DNA of 35,020 nt from an uncultured SAR116 cluster alpha proteobacterium (GTDB taxonomy: Bacteria; Pseudomonadota; Alphaproteobacteria; Puniceispirillales; Marisalimonadaceae). The DNA lies in assembly GCA_902616615.1 (NCBI GenBank), contig CACMTN010000016.1, forward strand, positions 1 to 35,020, written 5' to 3'. The notes below the pieces were generated by a model. It was not told where the DNA came from. It saw only the letters and a program-made list of their open reading frames with translations, and ran no database searches. Each line of letters begins with the position of its first letter. Within the stretch, counting starts at the first letter, position 1. The position numbers and the translations under genes are program-made. Positions 1 through 9,245 of the stretch are shown in pieces.

Positions 1-1009
1 TGAAAAACCTGGTGTTGGTGATGAAATAAGATTGTCTAATCCTCAATGGGGTGAACAAAGTGTATCTTTTTCTTTGCTTAATAGAGGTAAAAAAAGTTTA
101 TCACTTGATTTAAAAGATCCTAAAAATCTTAAAATCTTGATACCAATTTTAAAAGAAGCTGACATTATAATTGAACAATTCAGGCCTGGCGTAATGAAAA
201 GACTGGGATTAGATTATGAAAGTGTAAAAAAAATTAACCAAGATGTAATTTACGTCTCTATCACAGGTTATGGTCAATATGGCCCAAAAAGTCAGGTAGC
301 TGGCCATGATCTAAACTACATTGGAAATGCAGGTCTTCTGAGTATAAGCATGGGTCAAGAAAATGATACCGTTGTTCCACCAGCGCTTGTAGCTGACATA
401 GCAGGTGGATCTTATCCGGCTGTAATTAATATCTTGTTAGCATTAAGAAAAAGGGACTTAAAAAAAGAAGGCTCATATATAGATCTATCTATGACAGAAA
501 ATCTTTTTCCTTTTATGTTTTGGGGTTTAGGTTCTGGCTTTGCCCATAATAAATGGCCAGGCAATAGTGATGGAGTTTTATCAGGAGGTTCTCCTAGATA
601 TAATATCTACAAAACAAGTGATGGAAATTATGTAGCTGCAGCGCCTTTAGAGGATAGATTTTGGAATAAGTTTTGTGAGGCAATAGAACTCCCAAAAAAA
701 TTTATTAAAACACAGAATGATCAAGAAAAGGTTATTCAAGAAATTAGAAAAATTATTGGACAAAAAGAAAAAAATTACTGGCTTGATGTATTTAACAAAG
801 CAGATTGTTGTTGCTCAATTGTAAAATCAGTTGAAGAAGCTATCAATGACAACCACTTTAAAGTTAGAAAGATTTTTGAAAACAAAATCATAAATAATTT
901 AGGTGAAGAAATTCCTGCTCTTCCTATACCTGTAGATATGCAATTTAGAAAAGACCAAAAAAGAGCCTCTGCTCCAAGTCTTGGAGATATTAATGATCAA
1001 TTTTTCTAA
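1..1009 (+). CDS. Family III (CaiB/BaiF) CoA-transferase, 5' end cut by window edge
   Basis: This belongs to the family III CoA-transferase/racemase fold, which moves coenzyme A between carboxylic acids or epimerises 2-methylacyl-CoA. The open frame runs in from base 2 without a start. The visible protein begins EKPGVGDEIR and continues with the family-typical LNRGKKSLSLDLK block, so the TTG at 32 is internal and roughly the first 40-50 residues lie outside the window. Family landmarks are FRPGVMKRLGLDY, GHDLNYIG and the Asp of VADIAGG, which matches the catalytic Asp of formyl-CoA transferase. The GHDLNY motif resembles the alpha-methylacyl-CoA racemase branch, so racemase versus transferase cannot be settled. 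It stops at 1007-1009, about 90 bases before the aminotransferase on the same strand. The substrate is unknown; a role in organic-acid catabolism is inference. Confidence 0.9.
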   Translation, partial: EKPGVGDEIRLSNPQWGEQSVSFSLLNRGKKSLSLDLKDPKNLKILIPILKEADIIIEQFRPGVMKRLGLDYESVKKINQDVIYVSITGYGQYGPKSQVAGHDLNYIGNAGLLSISMGQENDTVVPPALVADIAGGSYPAVINILLALRKRDLKKEGSYIDLSMTENLFPFMFWGLGSGFAHNKWPGNSDGVLSGGSPRYNIYKTSDGNYVAAAPLEDRFWNKFCEAIELPKKFIKTQNDQEKVIQEIRKIIGQKEKNYWLDVFNKADCCCSIVKSVEEAINDNHFKVRKIFENKIINNLGEEIPALPIPVDMQFRKDQKRASAPSLGDINDQFF

Positions 1010-1025
1010 TTAAAAAATCATTAAC

Positions 1026-1054
1026 TTGACGTTATTAATACATGTTGTCAAAAT
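1026..1054 (+). promoter_or_regulatory. Possible sigma-70-type promoter for the aminotransferase gene
   Basis: TTGACG at 1026-1031 is followed after 17 bases by CAAAAT at 1049-1054. The -35 is good and the -10 is weak (4 of 6). It would give a leader of about 35-40 bases before the aminotransferase start, which has its own GGAG ribosome-binding site. The call rests on sequence match alone. Confidence 0.35.
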
Positions 1055-1097
1055 AGTTAAATAGCGAGTTGTAAGATTTAGTTCTCGGAGATTTATA

Positions 1098-2411
1098 ATG
1101 AAAAGATTAAATAATTTAGAATCTTACTGGATGCCATTTACGGCTAATAGGGATTTCAAGAAAGATCCCAGAATGGTTGTTGCAGCTGATGGTATGTATT
1201 ACAAAAGTGAAACTGGGCAAGATATTTTAGATAGTGCAGCCGGATTATGGTGTGTTAATGCAGGACATAATAGACCAGAAATAACATCTGCTATTTCTGA
1301 GCAAGCAGCAACTTTGGATTTTGCTCCAAGTTTTCAATATGGTCATCCAAAATCTTTTGAACTTGCAAGTCGTGTCGCTGACATATTTCCAAAAGGTTTA
1401 GACCATGTTTTTTTTACAAACTCTGGTTCTGAAGCTGTTGATAGTACTCTTAAAATAGCTTTAGCTTATCATCGTGCTAGAGGCAAAGGAACTAAGACAA
1501 GATTAATTGGTCGGGAAAGAGGCTACCATGGTGTCGGGTTTGGTGGAATTTCAGTTGGTGGAATGCCAAGAAACAGACAATATTTTGGATCATTGCTAAC
1601 GGGCGTAGATCATATATCTCATACATTTCTTCCAGAAAAGAATAGATTTTCTAAAGGTTCACCTGAACATGGTGACTATTTGGCAGATACATTAGAAGAC
1701 ATTATTGCACTTCATGATGCATCCAATATTGCTTCTGTGATTGTAGAGCCTGTAGCAGGTTCTACTGGAGTTTTACCGCCTCCAAAAAATTATTTAAAAA
1801 GACTAAGGGAAATATGTGATAAACACGACATTTTATTAATTTTTGATGAAGTTATAACTGGTTTTGGTCGCCTTGGAAAAGCAACAGCTTCTGAGTATTT
1901 CGGAGTTACTCCTGATATTATTTCGTGTGCGAAGGCAATCACTAATGGAATTATTCCTATGGGTGCTGCTGTAGTGTCTAAGGAGATATATGATACCATG
2001 ATGGACGAAGCAGATATGCCCATAGAACTCTTTCATGGATATACATATTCAGGACATCCTATTGCATCTGCCGCTGGTCTTGCTGCACTAGATATTTATA
2101 GAGATGAGGACTTGTTCAATAAGGCTGGTAAAACAGCTAAATATTTAGAGAATATCGTTCACCAGCTTAAAAATGATAAAAATGTAATTGACATAAGAAA
2201 TTTAGGTTTAGTAGCTGCAATAGAAGTTGCTCCAAGGCCAGGAGCTGTAGGCTCTAGAGGATATGAAGCTATGAAAAAAGCTTGGCATAAAGGTTTAATG
2301 CTAAGAGTAACAGGAGATACACTCGCATTTTCTCCCCCTTTAATTGCAGAAAATCATGATATAGATAAAATTTTTGAAATTGTTCAATCTGTTTTAAAAG
2401 AATTAGACTAA
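1098..2411 (+). CDS. Omega-amino acid (beta-alanine):pyruvate aminotransferase, class III
   Basis: This is a PLP-dependent class III aminotransferase of 437 residues, a normal length. It moves the amino group of an omega-amino acid (for example beta-alanine) or an amine to pyruvate, giving alanine and a semialdehyde. The N-terminal YWMPFTANR block and AAGLWCVNAGH are typical of the omega-amino acid:pyruvate group. FTNSGSEA (about 106-113) binds cofactor phosphate, IFDEVITGFGR (about 248-258) contains the PLP-contacting Asp250, and Lys279 in SCAKAITNG is the Schiff-base lysine. The ATG at 1098 follows CTCGGAG at suitable spacing. It ends overlapping by 9 bases with the convergent metallo-hydrolase gene. 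The exact amine substrate cannot be read from the sequence; taurine- or putrescine-type activity is possible. Confidence 0.9.
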   Translation: MKRLNNLESYWMPFTANRDFKKDPRMVVAADGMYYKSETGQDILDSAAGLWCVNAGHNRPEITSAISEQAATLDFAPSFQYGHPKSFELASRVADIFPKGLDHVFFTNSGSEAVDSTLKIALAYHRARGKGTKTRLIGRERGYHGVGFGGISVGGMPRNRQYFGSLLTGVDHISHTFLPEKNRFSKGSPEHGDYLADTLEDIIALHDASNIASVIVEPVAGSTGVLPPPKNYLKRLREICDKHDILLIFDEVITGFGRLGKATASEYFGVTPDIISCAKAITNGIIPMGAAVVSKEIYDTMMDEADMPIELFHGYTYSGHPIASAAGLAALDIYRDEDLFNKAGKTAKYLENIVHQLKNDKNVIDIRNLGLVAAIEVAPRPGAVGSRGYEAMKKAWHKGLMLRVTGDTLAFSPPLIAENHDIDKIFEIVQSVLKELD

Positions 2412-3296
2412 ATTTTTCATGCTATTAATTGGCACCTTGATAAAGACATCTCCACTGTCCTCTGCGGGCGGTAGATTACCAGCTCTCATATTTACTTGAA
2501 TTGATGGTATTATGAGTTTTGGCATATTTAATGTTTTGTCTCTTGCCTCTCTTACTTTAACAAACTCATCTTCTCCAATTGAAGTCTTTACATGAATATT
2601 CTTTTCTTTCTGATCACCCACCGTTGTAACCCAATCAACTTTTCGTGAAGTCGGTGGATAATCATGGCAAACAAAAATTAAGGTATCGTCTGGATAGCTC
2701 AATATTTTTTGAATCGATCTATAAAGTTCACGAGCGTCCCCACCAGGAAAATCAGCTCTAGCACTACCAAGATCTGGCATAAATAAGGTGTCTCCTACAA
2801 AAATAGAATTTCCAATCACATGTGCAGTACAAGCTGGTGTATGGCCTGGGGTATTGATTACTTTACATTTTATACTTCCAATTTTGTATTCATCATTATC
2901 TTTAAATAATCTATCAAACTGACTACCATCCCTTTGAAATTCAGTCCCAGCATTAAATGTTTTACCAAAAATATTTTGTATATCGGAGATTTTTTCAGAT
3001 ATACCAATTTTTCCACCTAGTTTTTTCTGGATATAGGGAGATGCAGACAAGTGATCTGCGTGAACGTGTGTTTCGATAAGCCACTCAAGATCTAATTTCA
3101 TCTTTTCAATGAAAGAAATAATTTTTTCTGCATTATGATAATCTATTGTACCTGATGAAAAATCAAAATCTAAAACACTATCTATTACGGCGCATTTTTT
3201 TGAGGTCATGTCATAAACGACATAACTGATAGTGGATGTTTCCTCATCAAAAAAACCTTTAATTTTGAAATTTTTATCTAATCTTGTCTCAATCAT
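2403..3296 (-). CDS. ETHE1-like metallo-beta-lactamase-fold hydrolase (possible persulfide dioxygenase)
   Basis: This 297-residue protein has the metallo-beta-lactamase fold. The metal motif THVHADH gives His77, His79, Asp81 and His82, with further ligands His152 (TPGHT), Asp169 (VGDTLF) and His211 (VCHDY). The stretch GSARADFPGGDA is characteristic of the ETHE1/Blh branch rather than glyoxalase II. ETHE1 proteins are mononuclear-iron persulfide dioxygenases in sulfide oxidation, and Blh-type relatives exist in alphaproteobacteria. There is no fused rhodanese domain, and the C-terminal 80 residues have no domain I recognise. The ATG follows AAGG about 8 bases upstream. It lies 9 bases after the amidase stop, so the two are probably one transcript. 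Persulfide activity is inferred from family membership only. Confidence 0.82.
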   Translation of the reverse strand: MIETRLDKNFKIKGFFDEETSTISYVVYDMTSKKCAVIDSVLDFDFSSGTIDYHNAEKIISFIEKMKLDLEWLIETHVHADHLSASPYIQKKLGGKIGISEKISDIQNIFGKTFNAGTEFQRDGSQFDRLFKDNDEYKIGSIKCKVINTPGHTPACTAHVIGNSIFVGDTLFMPDLGSARADFPGGDARELYRSIQKILSYPDDTLIFVCHDYPPTSRKVDWVTTVGDQKEKNIHVKTSIGEDEFVKVREARDKTLNMPKLIIPSIQVNMRAGNLPPAEDSGDVFIKVPINSMKNLV

Positions 3297-3305
3297 TTTT
3301 AAACC

Positions 3306-4727
3306 TTAAATTATTTGTGGAACTGGCCTTTTAGTTGCTTTATTTTTAATTAAAATTGACTCCAAACTTTTTGCAATCTCAGATAAATCTATATCTTTTC
3401 CAGCGGGCGCAATTAATTGAATTCCGAAGGGCATTTTTTGATGATCTAATCCACATGGCAATGCCCAAACACAAGGGATTGCCATTGTGGTTGCATAGCT
3501 AAGTGATAACCACCTCATATAAGTTGGCATTTTCTCTCCATTAATTTCATCAACAAATAATTGTTCATGCGGATATGGAGAAACTGATGCAGCAGGACAA
3601 ATCAGAACATCATATTCATTAAAAAAATTACGAAAGTTTCTGTAAATCTTTGTCTGCATCACATGAGCCCAAGATACATCTGAAAGAGAGTACTTTAATC
3701 CTCTTTCAACATTATCAATTACATTTGGCCCCAACAAATCTTTTGAATTATCAAATCTTTCTTTATGTGATGCAACATAGTTAAATCCTCGTATGACTTC
3801 AAAGCAATTATGCACATCTAAAAAATCTGGTTCAGCTTGCTCTGACTTTTGAAAATTGCTTTTAAAAGTACTTACCTTATCAAGAAAAATTAATTTAATG
3901 TCATTGTCTACTGGAGCACATCCAAGATCAGCCGAGTATGCCATTTTTATATTTGATAAGTCTGCCCCAATTAATTCTTGAGGCATTGAAATACTGTCAA
4001 AACTTGAGAACGGATCCGTTCTATTTAAATTTGCTTGAGCTTGTAATAGTAAATAAGTGTCCGACACACTTCTGCCCATTGGGCCTTGAACTGAAAATGG
4101 GTTCAAACCTACAGCAGCTTCAGTTGCTGGTACCAAACCCGGCGAAGGCCTAAAACCATTAACACCACAAAATCCAGCAGGGGTCCTGAGGCTTCCTCCA
4201 TAATCACTACCATTAGCCAATGGTATCATGTTACAGGCTAAAGCTGCAGCGCTTCCACCAGAAGAACCTGCAGGAGTTTTGGTTAGATCAAATGGATTAG
4301 AAGTAGCGCCATAAACAAAATTTTTTGTATTACCACCTGCACCAAATTCTGGTGTATTTGTCTTACAAAAAATTATTGCACCTTCTCTTCTTATATCTTC
4401 AACTATAGTGTCATCACTTTCAGGAATTCTATTTTCATAGATTTTAGACCCAGATGTTGAGCGGAGATTTTTAACATTATTTAAATCTTTTATGCCAACG
4501 GGTAAACCATGAAGCAAACCTAGTTCTGATCCAGACATTACGTCATCTTCAGCTTTTTTTGCCTGTTTTAGAACATCTGCATTATTAATTGCTACAACTG
4601 CATTTATAGAAGGGTTTAATTTTTCTATTTGCTCAATACAACTCTTTGTTAGCTCTAATGGTGAAAGTTTTTTGTTTCCAATTAACCTTCTTGCTTCAAT
4701 AGCATCTAGATCACATGGCCTTGACAT
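3306..4727 (-). CDS. Amidase-signature family amidohydrolase
   Basis: This is a 473-residue enzyme of the amidase signature family, which hydrolyses C-N amide bonds with a Ser-cisSer-Lys triad. All three are visible: Lys80 in VGIKDLN, Ser156 in AGSSGGSA and the nucleophile Ser179 in GSDYGGSLR. The frame is open 10 codons further upstream, but the chosen ATG at 4727 is preceded by AAAAGGAGAAAAT, a strong ribosome-binding site, whereas the upstream ATG at 4757 has none. It is divergent from the irr-like gene across about 130 bases and is followed 9 bases later by the ETHE1-like gene. It is not GatA in context, since no gatB or gatC is near. The substrate is unknown; general amide or carbamate catabolism is the reasonable guess. 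Confidence 0.9.
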   Translation of the reverse strand: MSRPCDLDAIEARRLIGNKKLSPLELTKSCIEQIEKLNPSINAVVAINNADVLKQAKKAEDDVMSGSELGLLHGLPVGIKDLNNVKNLRSTSGSKIYENRIPESDDTIVEDIRREGAIIFCKTNTPEFGAGGNTKNFVYGATSNPFDLTKTPAGSSGGSAAALACNMIPLANGSDYGGSLRTPAGFCGVNGFRPSPGLVPATEAAVGLNPFSVQGPMGRSVSDTYLLLQAQANLNRTDPFSSFDSISMPQELIGADLSNIKMAYSADLGCAPVDNDIKLIFLDKVSTFKSNFQKSEQAEPDFLDVHNCFEVIRGFNYVASHKERFDNSKDLLGPNVIDNVERGLKYSLSDVSWAHVMQTKIYRNFRNFFNEYDVLICPAASVSPYPHEQLFVDEINGEKMPTYMRWLSLSYATTMAIPCVWALPCGLDHQKMPFGIQLIAPAGKDIDLSEIAKSLESILIKNKATKRPVPQII

Positions 4728-4824
4728 ATTTTCTCCTTTTAATATGAAGAAGATCACATTTTATTTGACTTACGTAAAGCTTGAATGAACAAAAAGGCTC
4801 AATAATACAATAAATTAATTGTTT

Positions 4825-4843
4825 ATTGAGAATTACTATCAAT
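4825..4843. promoter_or_regulatory. Candidate Fur-family operator (7-1-7 Fur-box-like palindrome)
   Basis: The 19-base element ATTGAGAATTACTATCAAT contains TGAGAAT-T-ACTATCA, which differs from the classical 7-1-7 Fur core TGATAAT-N-ATTATCA by one base per arm. The outer ATTGA/TCAAT arms are perfectly symmetric. It covers the predicted -35 hexamer of the irr-like gene, so a bound Fur-type repressor would block RNA polymerase. Which family member binds (Fur, Mur or Irr itself) cannot be told from sequence. Confidence 0.6.
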
Positions 4844-4854
4844 TAGTGTAATAA
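4826..4854 (+). promoter_or_regulatory. Promoter of irr-like gene, predicted leaderless start
   Basis: TTGAGA at 4826-4831, a 17-base spacer ending in TG (extended -10), and TAATAA at 4849-4854. Normal -10 to start-site spacing puts transcription initiation at or next to the ATG at 4862. No Shine-Dalgarno sequence precedes that ATG, so a leaderless messenger is likely. The candidate Fur-type operator overlaps the -35. Confidence 0.5.
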
Positions 4855-4861
4855 TTATCTC

Positions 4862-5260
4862 ATGAATAATAAAGAAAAATTAAGGAAAGCTGGTCTAAGA
4901 CCTACTAAACAAAGGATGATAATTGCAGACATCCTTTTAGATGGTATTAATAGACATTTTACTGCTGAAAATCTACAGAACGAAATAAATTCTTCGGGTA
5001 ATTCAATGTCTATAGCTACAATTTATAATTGCCTTAAAAAATTTAGAAATTGTGGTCTTATTAAACAGGTTGAATCTTCAAAAGACACCGCTATTTTTGA
5101 TACAAATATAAATCAGCATCATCATTTTTTAGACGAAGAAACAGGTGAATTAATTGACATTGAAAATGATGAAGTAAACTTACACAAGCTTCCAAAAATT
5201 CCTCAAGGTTATCTTAATAACGGTGTTGAGGTCTTAATAAAAATTAAGAAGCAAATTTGA
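4862..5260 (+). CDS. irr: Irr-type iron response regulator (Fur family)
   Basis: This 132-residue Fur-superfamily protein has an N-terminal winged helix (about 10-72: GLRPTKQR, TIYNCLKKF) and a short C-terminal dimer/metal domain with three consecutive histidines at 86-88 in the context FDTNxxxHHHF. That context, followed by GELIDI, the LPKIPQGY block and a KIKK end, closely matches rhizobial Irr, and it lacks the Cys-x-x-Cys zinc sites of Fur and PerR. Irr proteins sense haem or iron status and bind ICE boxes. The N-terminal haem regulatory motif of Bradyrhizobium Irr is absent, as in many other Irr proteins. It lies 100 bases upstream of katG on the same strand, with an ICE-like box between. 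The start has no ribosome-binding site and seems leaderless. Confidence 0.85.
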   Translation: MNNKEKLRKAGLRPTKQRMIIADILLDGINRHFTAENLQNEINSSGNSMSIATIYNCLKKFRNCGLIKQVESSKDTAIFDTNINQHHHFLDEETGELIDIENDEVNLHKLPKIPQGYLNNGVEVLIKIKKQI

Positions 5261-5269
5261 TTTTTTTAC

Positions 5270-5286
5270 TTTAAAATCGTTCTAAA
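5270..5286. promoter_or_regulatory. Candidate Irr operator (ICE box) upstream of katG
   Basis: The 17-base palindrome TTTAAAA-TCG-TTCTAAA matches the iron control element pattern TTTAGAA-N3-TTCTAAA with one mismatch. It ends 4 bases before the katG -35 hexamer and lies directly downstream of the irr-like gene. Position just upstream of -35 would suit activation, or repression by occlusion; the sequence does not say which. The A+T-rich background raises the chance of random matches. Confidence 0.55.
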
Positions 5287-5290
5287 CTAC

Positions 5291-7496
<2,206 letters not shown>

Positions 7497-7520
7497 TCAG
7501 ATAAATAGTAATTTTTTAAT

Positions 7521-7555
7521 AAGGCGATTTAAATTGAATTAAATCGCCTTTTTTT
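7521..7555 (+). terminator. Rho-independent terminator of katG
   Basis: A perfect 11-base-pair stem, AAGGCGATTTA (7521-7531) with TAAATCGCCTT (7540-7550), an 8-base loop, then five further T. It lies 25 bases after the katG stop. Its T-run touches the stop codon of the convergent xerC-like gene. On the minus strand no T-run follows the hairpin, so it reads as one-directional. Confidence 0.9.
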
Positions 7556-8507
7556 ATGAGCGTGGATGTATCGCTTTATGTAATGTCAAAAGTTCTGCTT
7601 CGTTTACATCGGTATATCTTTGAGTGGTTGAAAGGCTGGAGTGGCCTAACAATTGCTGTATAGCCCTTAAATCTGCTCCACCAGATAATAGATGAGTGGC
7701 AAATGCATGCCGTAAAGCATGAGGAGTAGTATGGGATGGCAAGCCTAATTCATACCTTAGATTTTCTACTCTTCTTTGAATAATTCTTGGAGATAATTCT
7801 CCACCTCTTTTCCCCAAAAAAAGTGGTTCATCACCATTAGTTTCAAATGGACAATGATCTATATATTGCTTAACCCCCTCACAAATAATTGGTAAAAGGG
7901 GGACATCTCGATATTTGTTACCTTTACCTTTCACTCTTAACCACTCCCCATTGGGTGCATCCCTCCTTTTTAAAGATAACGCCTCACCTATTCTTAAACC
8001 TGAGCCATACAATAGAAGTAAAACTGCTCTGTCACGAAGATTAATCCAGTGGTCAGTTTCATTGTTCATAATTGATTCTAAAGCCTGTACTACTAGATTT
8101 GACTCTATAGACTTTGGAAATGATCTTTTAAGTTTTGGACTTTTAAAGATGGACATATCGAGTGAGGCAACAATTTTATCTCTTATGAGGAATTTATAAA
8201 AATTTTTTAAACTTGATACTTTTCTAGCGACTGTTGGTCTAGACAATTGTCTTTCAGATAAAACTGACAAAAATTCTCTAAAAATGTATTTATCTGGTGA
8301 CAGGAATTCATGTTTTTTGCCAGCACAAAAATTTGAAAATTCTAATATGTCTCTTTTGTATGCGTCTAAGGTATGTTCTCCATAACCACGAATTGTTTCT
8401 AGATATTTTATCCAGGACAAAATTGTATCATTTTCATTTTTAGAAATACTATTTTTATTCAATTCTTCCACATGTCTTACAAAATTGATTGTCCTGTTTT
8501 TTTCCAA
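7554..8507 (-). CDS. xerC: Tyrosine recombinase XerC-like
   Basis: This 317-residue site-specific recombinase is of Xer type, which resolves chromosome dimers at dif. An N-terminal SAM-like core-binding domain spans about 25-115. The catalytic domain has Arg172 ([10 protein letters not shown]), Lys195 (KGKGNK), His263 and Arg266 ([13 protein letters not shown]), His289 (LLGHSS) and the nucleophile Tyr298 (TQRYTDV). The full set is intact. Its start overlaps the transaldolase gene upstream by 31 bases, suggesting coupled translation; a shorter start inside is possible. With no phage or integron context and a housekeeping position next to fsa and priA, chromosomal XerC is more likely than an integrase, though XerC versus XerD is not fully decided by sequence. 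Confidence 0.87.
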   Translation of the reverse strand: MEKNRTINFVRHVEELNKNSISKNENDTILSWIKYLETIRGYGEHTLDAYKRDILEFSNFCAGKKHEFLSPDKYIFREFLSVLSERQLSRPTVARKVSSLKNFYKFLIRDKIVASLDMSIFKSPKLKRSFPKSIESNLVVQALESIMNNETDHWINLRDRAVLLLLYGSGLRIGEALSLKRRDAPNGEWLRVKGKGNKYRDVPLLPIICEGVKQYIDHCPFETNGDEPLFLGKRGGELSPRIIQRRVENLRYELGLPSHTTPHALRHAFATHLLSGGADLRAIQQLLGHSSLSTTQRYTDVNEAELLTLHKAIHPRS

Positions 8508-9130
8508 TCGGATAGAAAATCTGATAAGCCTTTATCAGTTAGAGGATGGTTATACATAGATTTTAAGAATTTTGGTGGTACTGTAGCAACATCTGCGCCT
8601 AACTTTGCAGAATCTACTATGTCTTGAACACTTCTTATTGAGGCTGCAAGAACTTTAGTATCAAATCCATGAATGTCGTATATCTCAGTAATTTCAGAGA
8701 TTAAATTCATACCATCAGCTCCAATGTCGTCTAGTCTACCTATAAAAGGAGATATAAAAGCTGCGCCTGCTTTTGCAGCTAATAGGGCTTGAGCCGCACT
8801 AAAACACAAGGTAACATTAACCATAATTCCATCGTCAGAAAATGATTTGCACGCTCTTAAGCCGTCAAATGTTAAAGGAACTTTAATTGCAACATTTTGA
8901 GCAATTGAAGAGAGTTTTTTACCTTCTAAAATCATATTATCAAAATCTGTTGCGGTGACTTCTGCGCTTACTGGTCCTGACACTTCATTGCAAATTTCTT
9001 CAATAGTACTAATTATATTTCTTCCAGATTTGGCTATTAAAGAAGGGTTAGTAGTAACACCATCAATTAACCCAGTTATATTCAACGATTTAATTTCCTC
9101 AATCTCAGCGGTGTCTATAAATAATTGCAT
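8477..9130 (-). CDS. tal: Small transaldolase / fructose-6-phosphate aldolase-like protein
   Basis: This 217-residue single-domain TIM barrel belongs to the short transaldolase family (type 3B/MipB-TalC). It begins [10 protein letters not shown] and carries the VTTNPSL block and the Schiff-base lysine Lys83 in VAIKVPLT. The enzyme transfers a dihydroxyacetone unit in the non-oxidative pentose phosphate pathway, or cleaves fructose 6-phosphate in the FSA branch; motif reading alone does not separate the two. It has an AAAAGGAT ribosome-binding site before ATG. It is divergent from priA across about 115 bases and overlaps the downstream xerC-like gene. Its place next to priA and the atp operon is a common alphaproteobacterial arrangement. 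Confidence 0.88.
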   Translation of the reverse strand: MQLFIDTAEIEEIKSLNITGLIDGVTTNPSLIAKSGRNIISTIEEICNEVSGPVSAEVTATDFDNMILEGKKLSSIAQNVAIKVPLTFDGLRACKSFSDDGIMVNVTLCFSAAQALLAAKAGAAFISPFIGRLDDIGADGMNLISEITEIYDIHGFDTKVLAASIRSVQDIVDSAKLGADVATVPPKFLKSMYNHPLTDKGLSDFLSDWKKTGQSIL

Positions 9131-9245
9131 CTCGTATCCTTTTAACTTTTTTGAAGTATAAATATTTCATTAATTATTATTTATAATACACTATTTAAAA
9201 ATTATAACTATAGTTAGCTTAAAACTTATTTCATAAAGATAGTGA

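Noticed and set aside
32-34. TTG as start of the CoA-transferase
   Set aside because: The frame is open to the window edge and the residues before it match the family, so the gene is cut, not started here.
4728-4757. Ten-codon N-terminal extension of the first amidase
   Set aside because: The downstream ATG at 4727 has a strong AAGGAG site and the extension contains that site.
7521-7550. katG terminator acting also for xerC on the minus strand
   Set aside because: On the minus strand the stem is followed by ATTAAAAAAT and not by a T-run.
7554-8507. XerC-like gene as integrase of a mobile element
   Set aside because: No attachment repeats, tRNA, phage or cargo genes are nearby, and it is overlapped with a housekeeping gene in a conserved setting.
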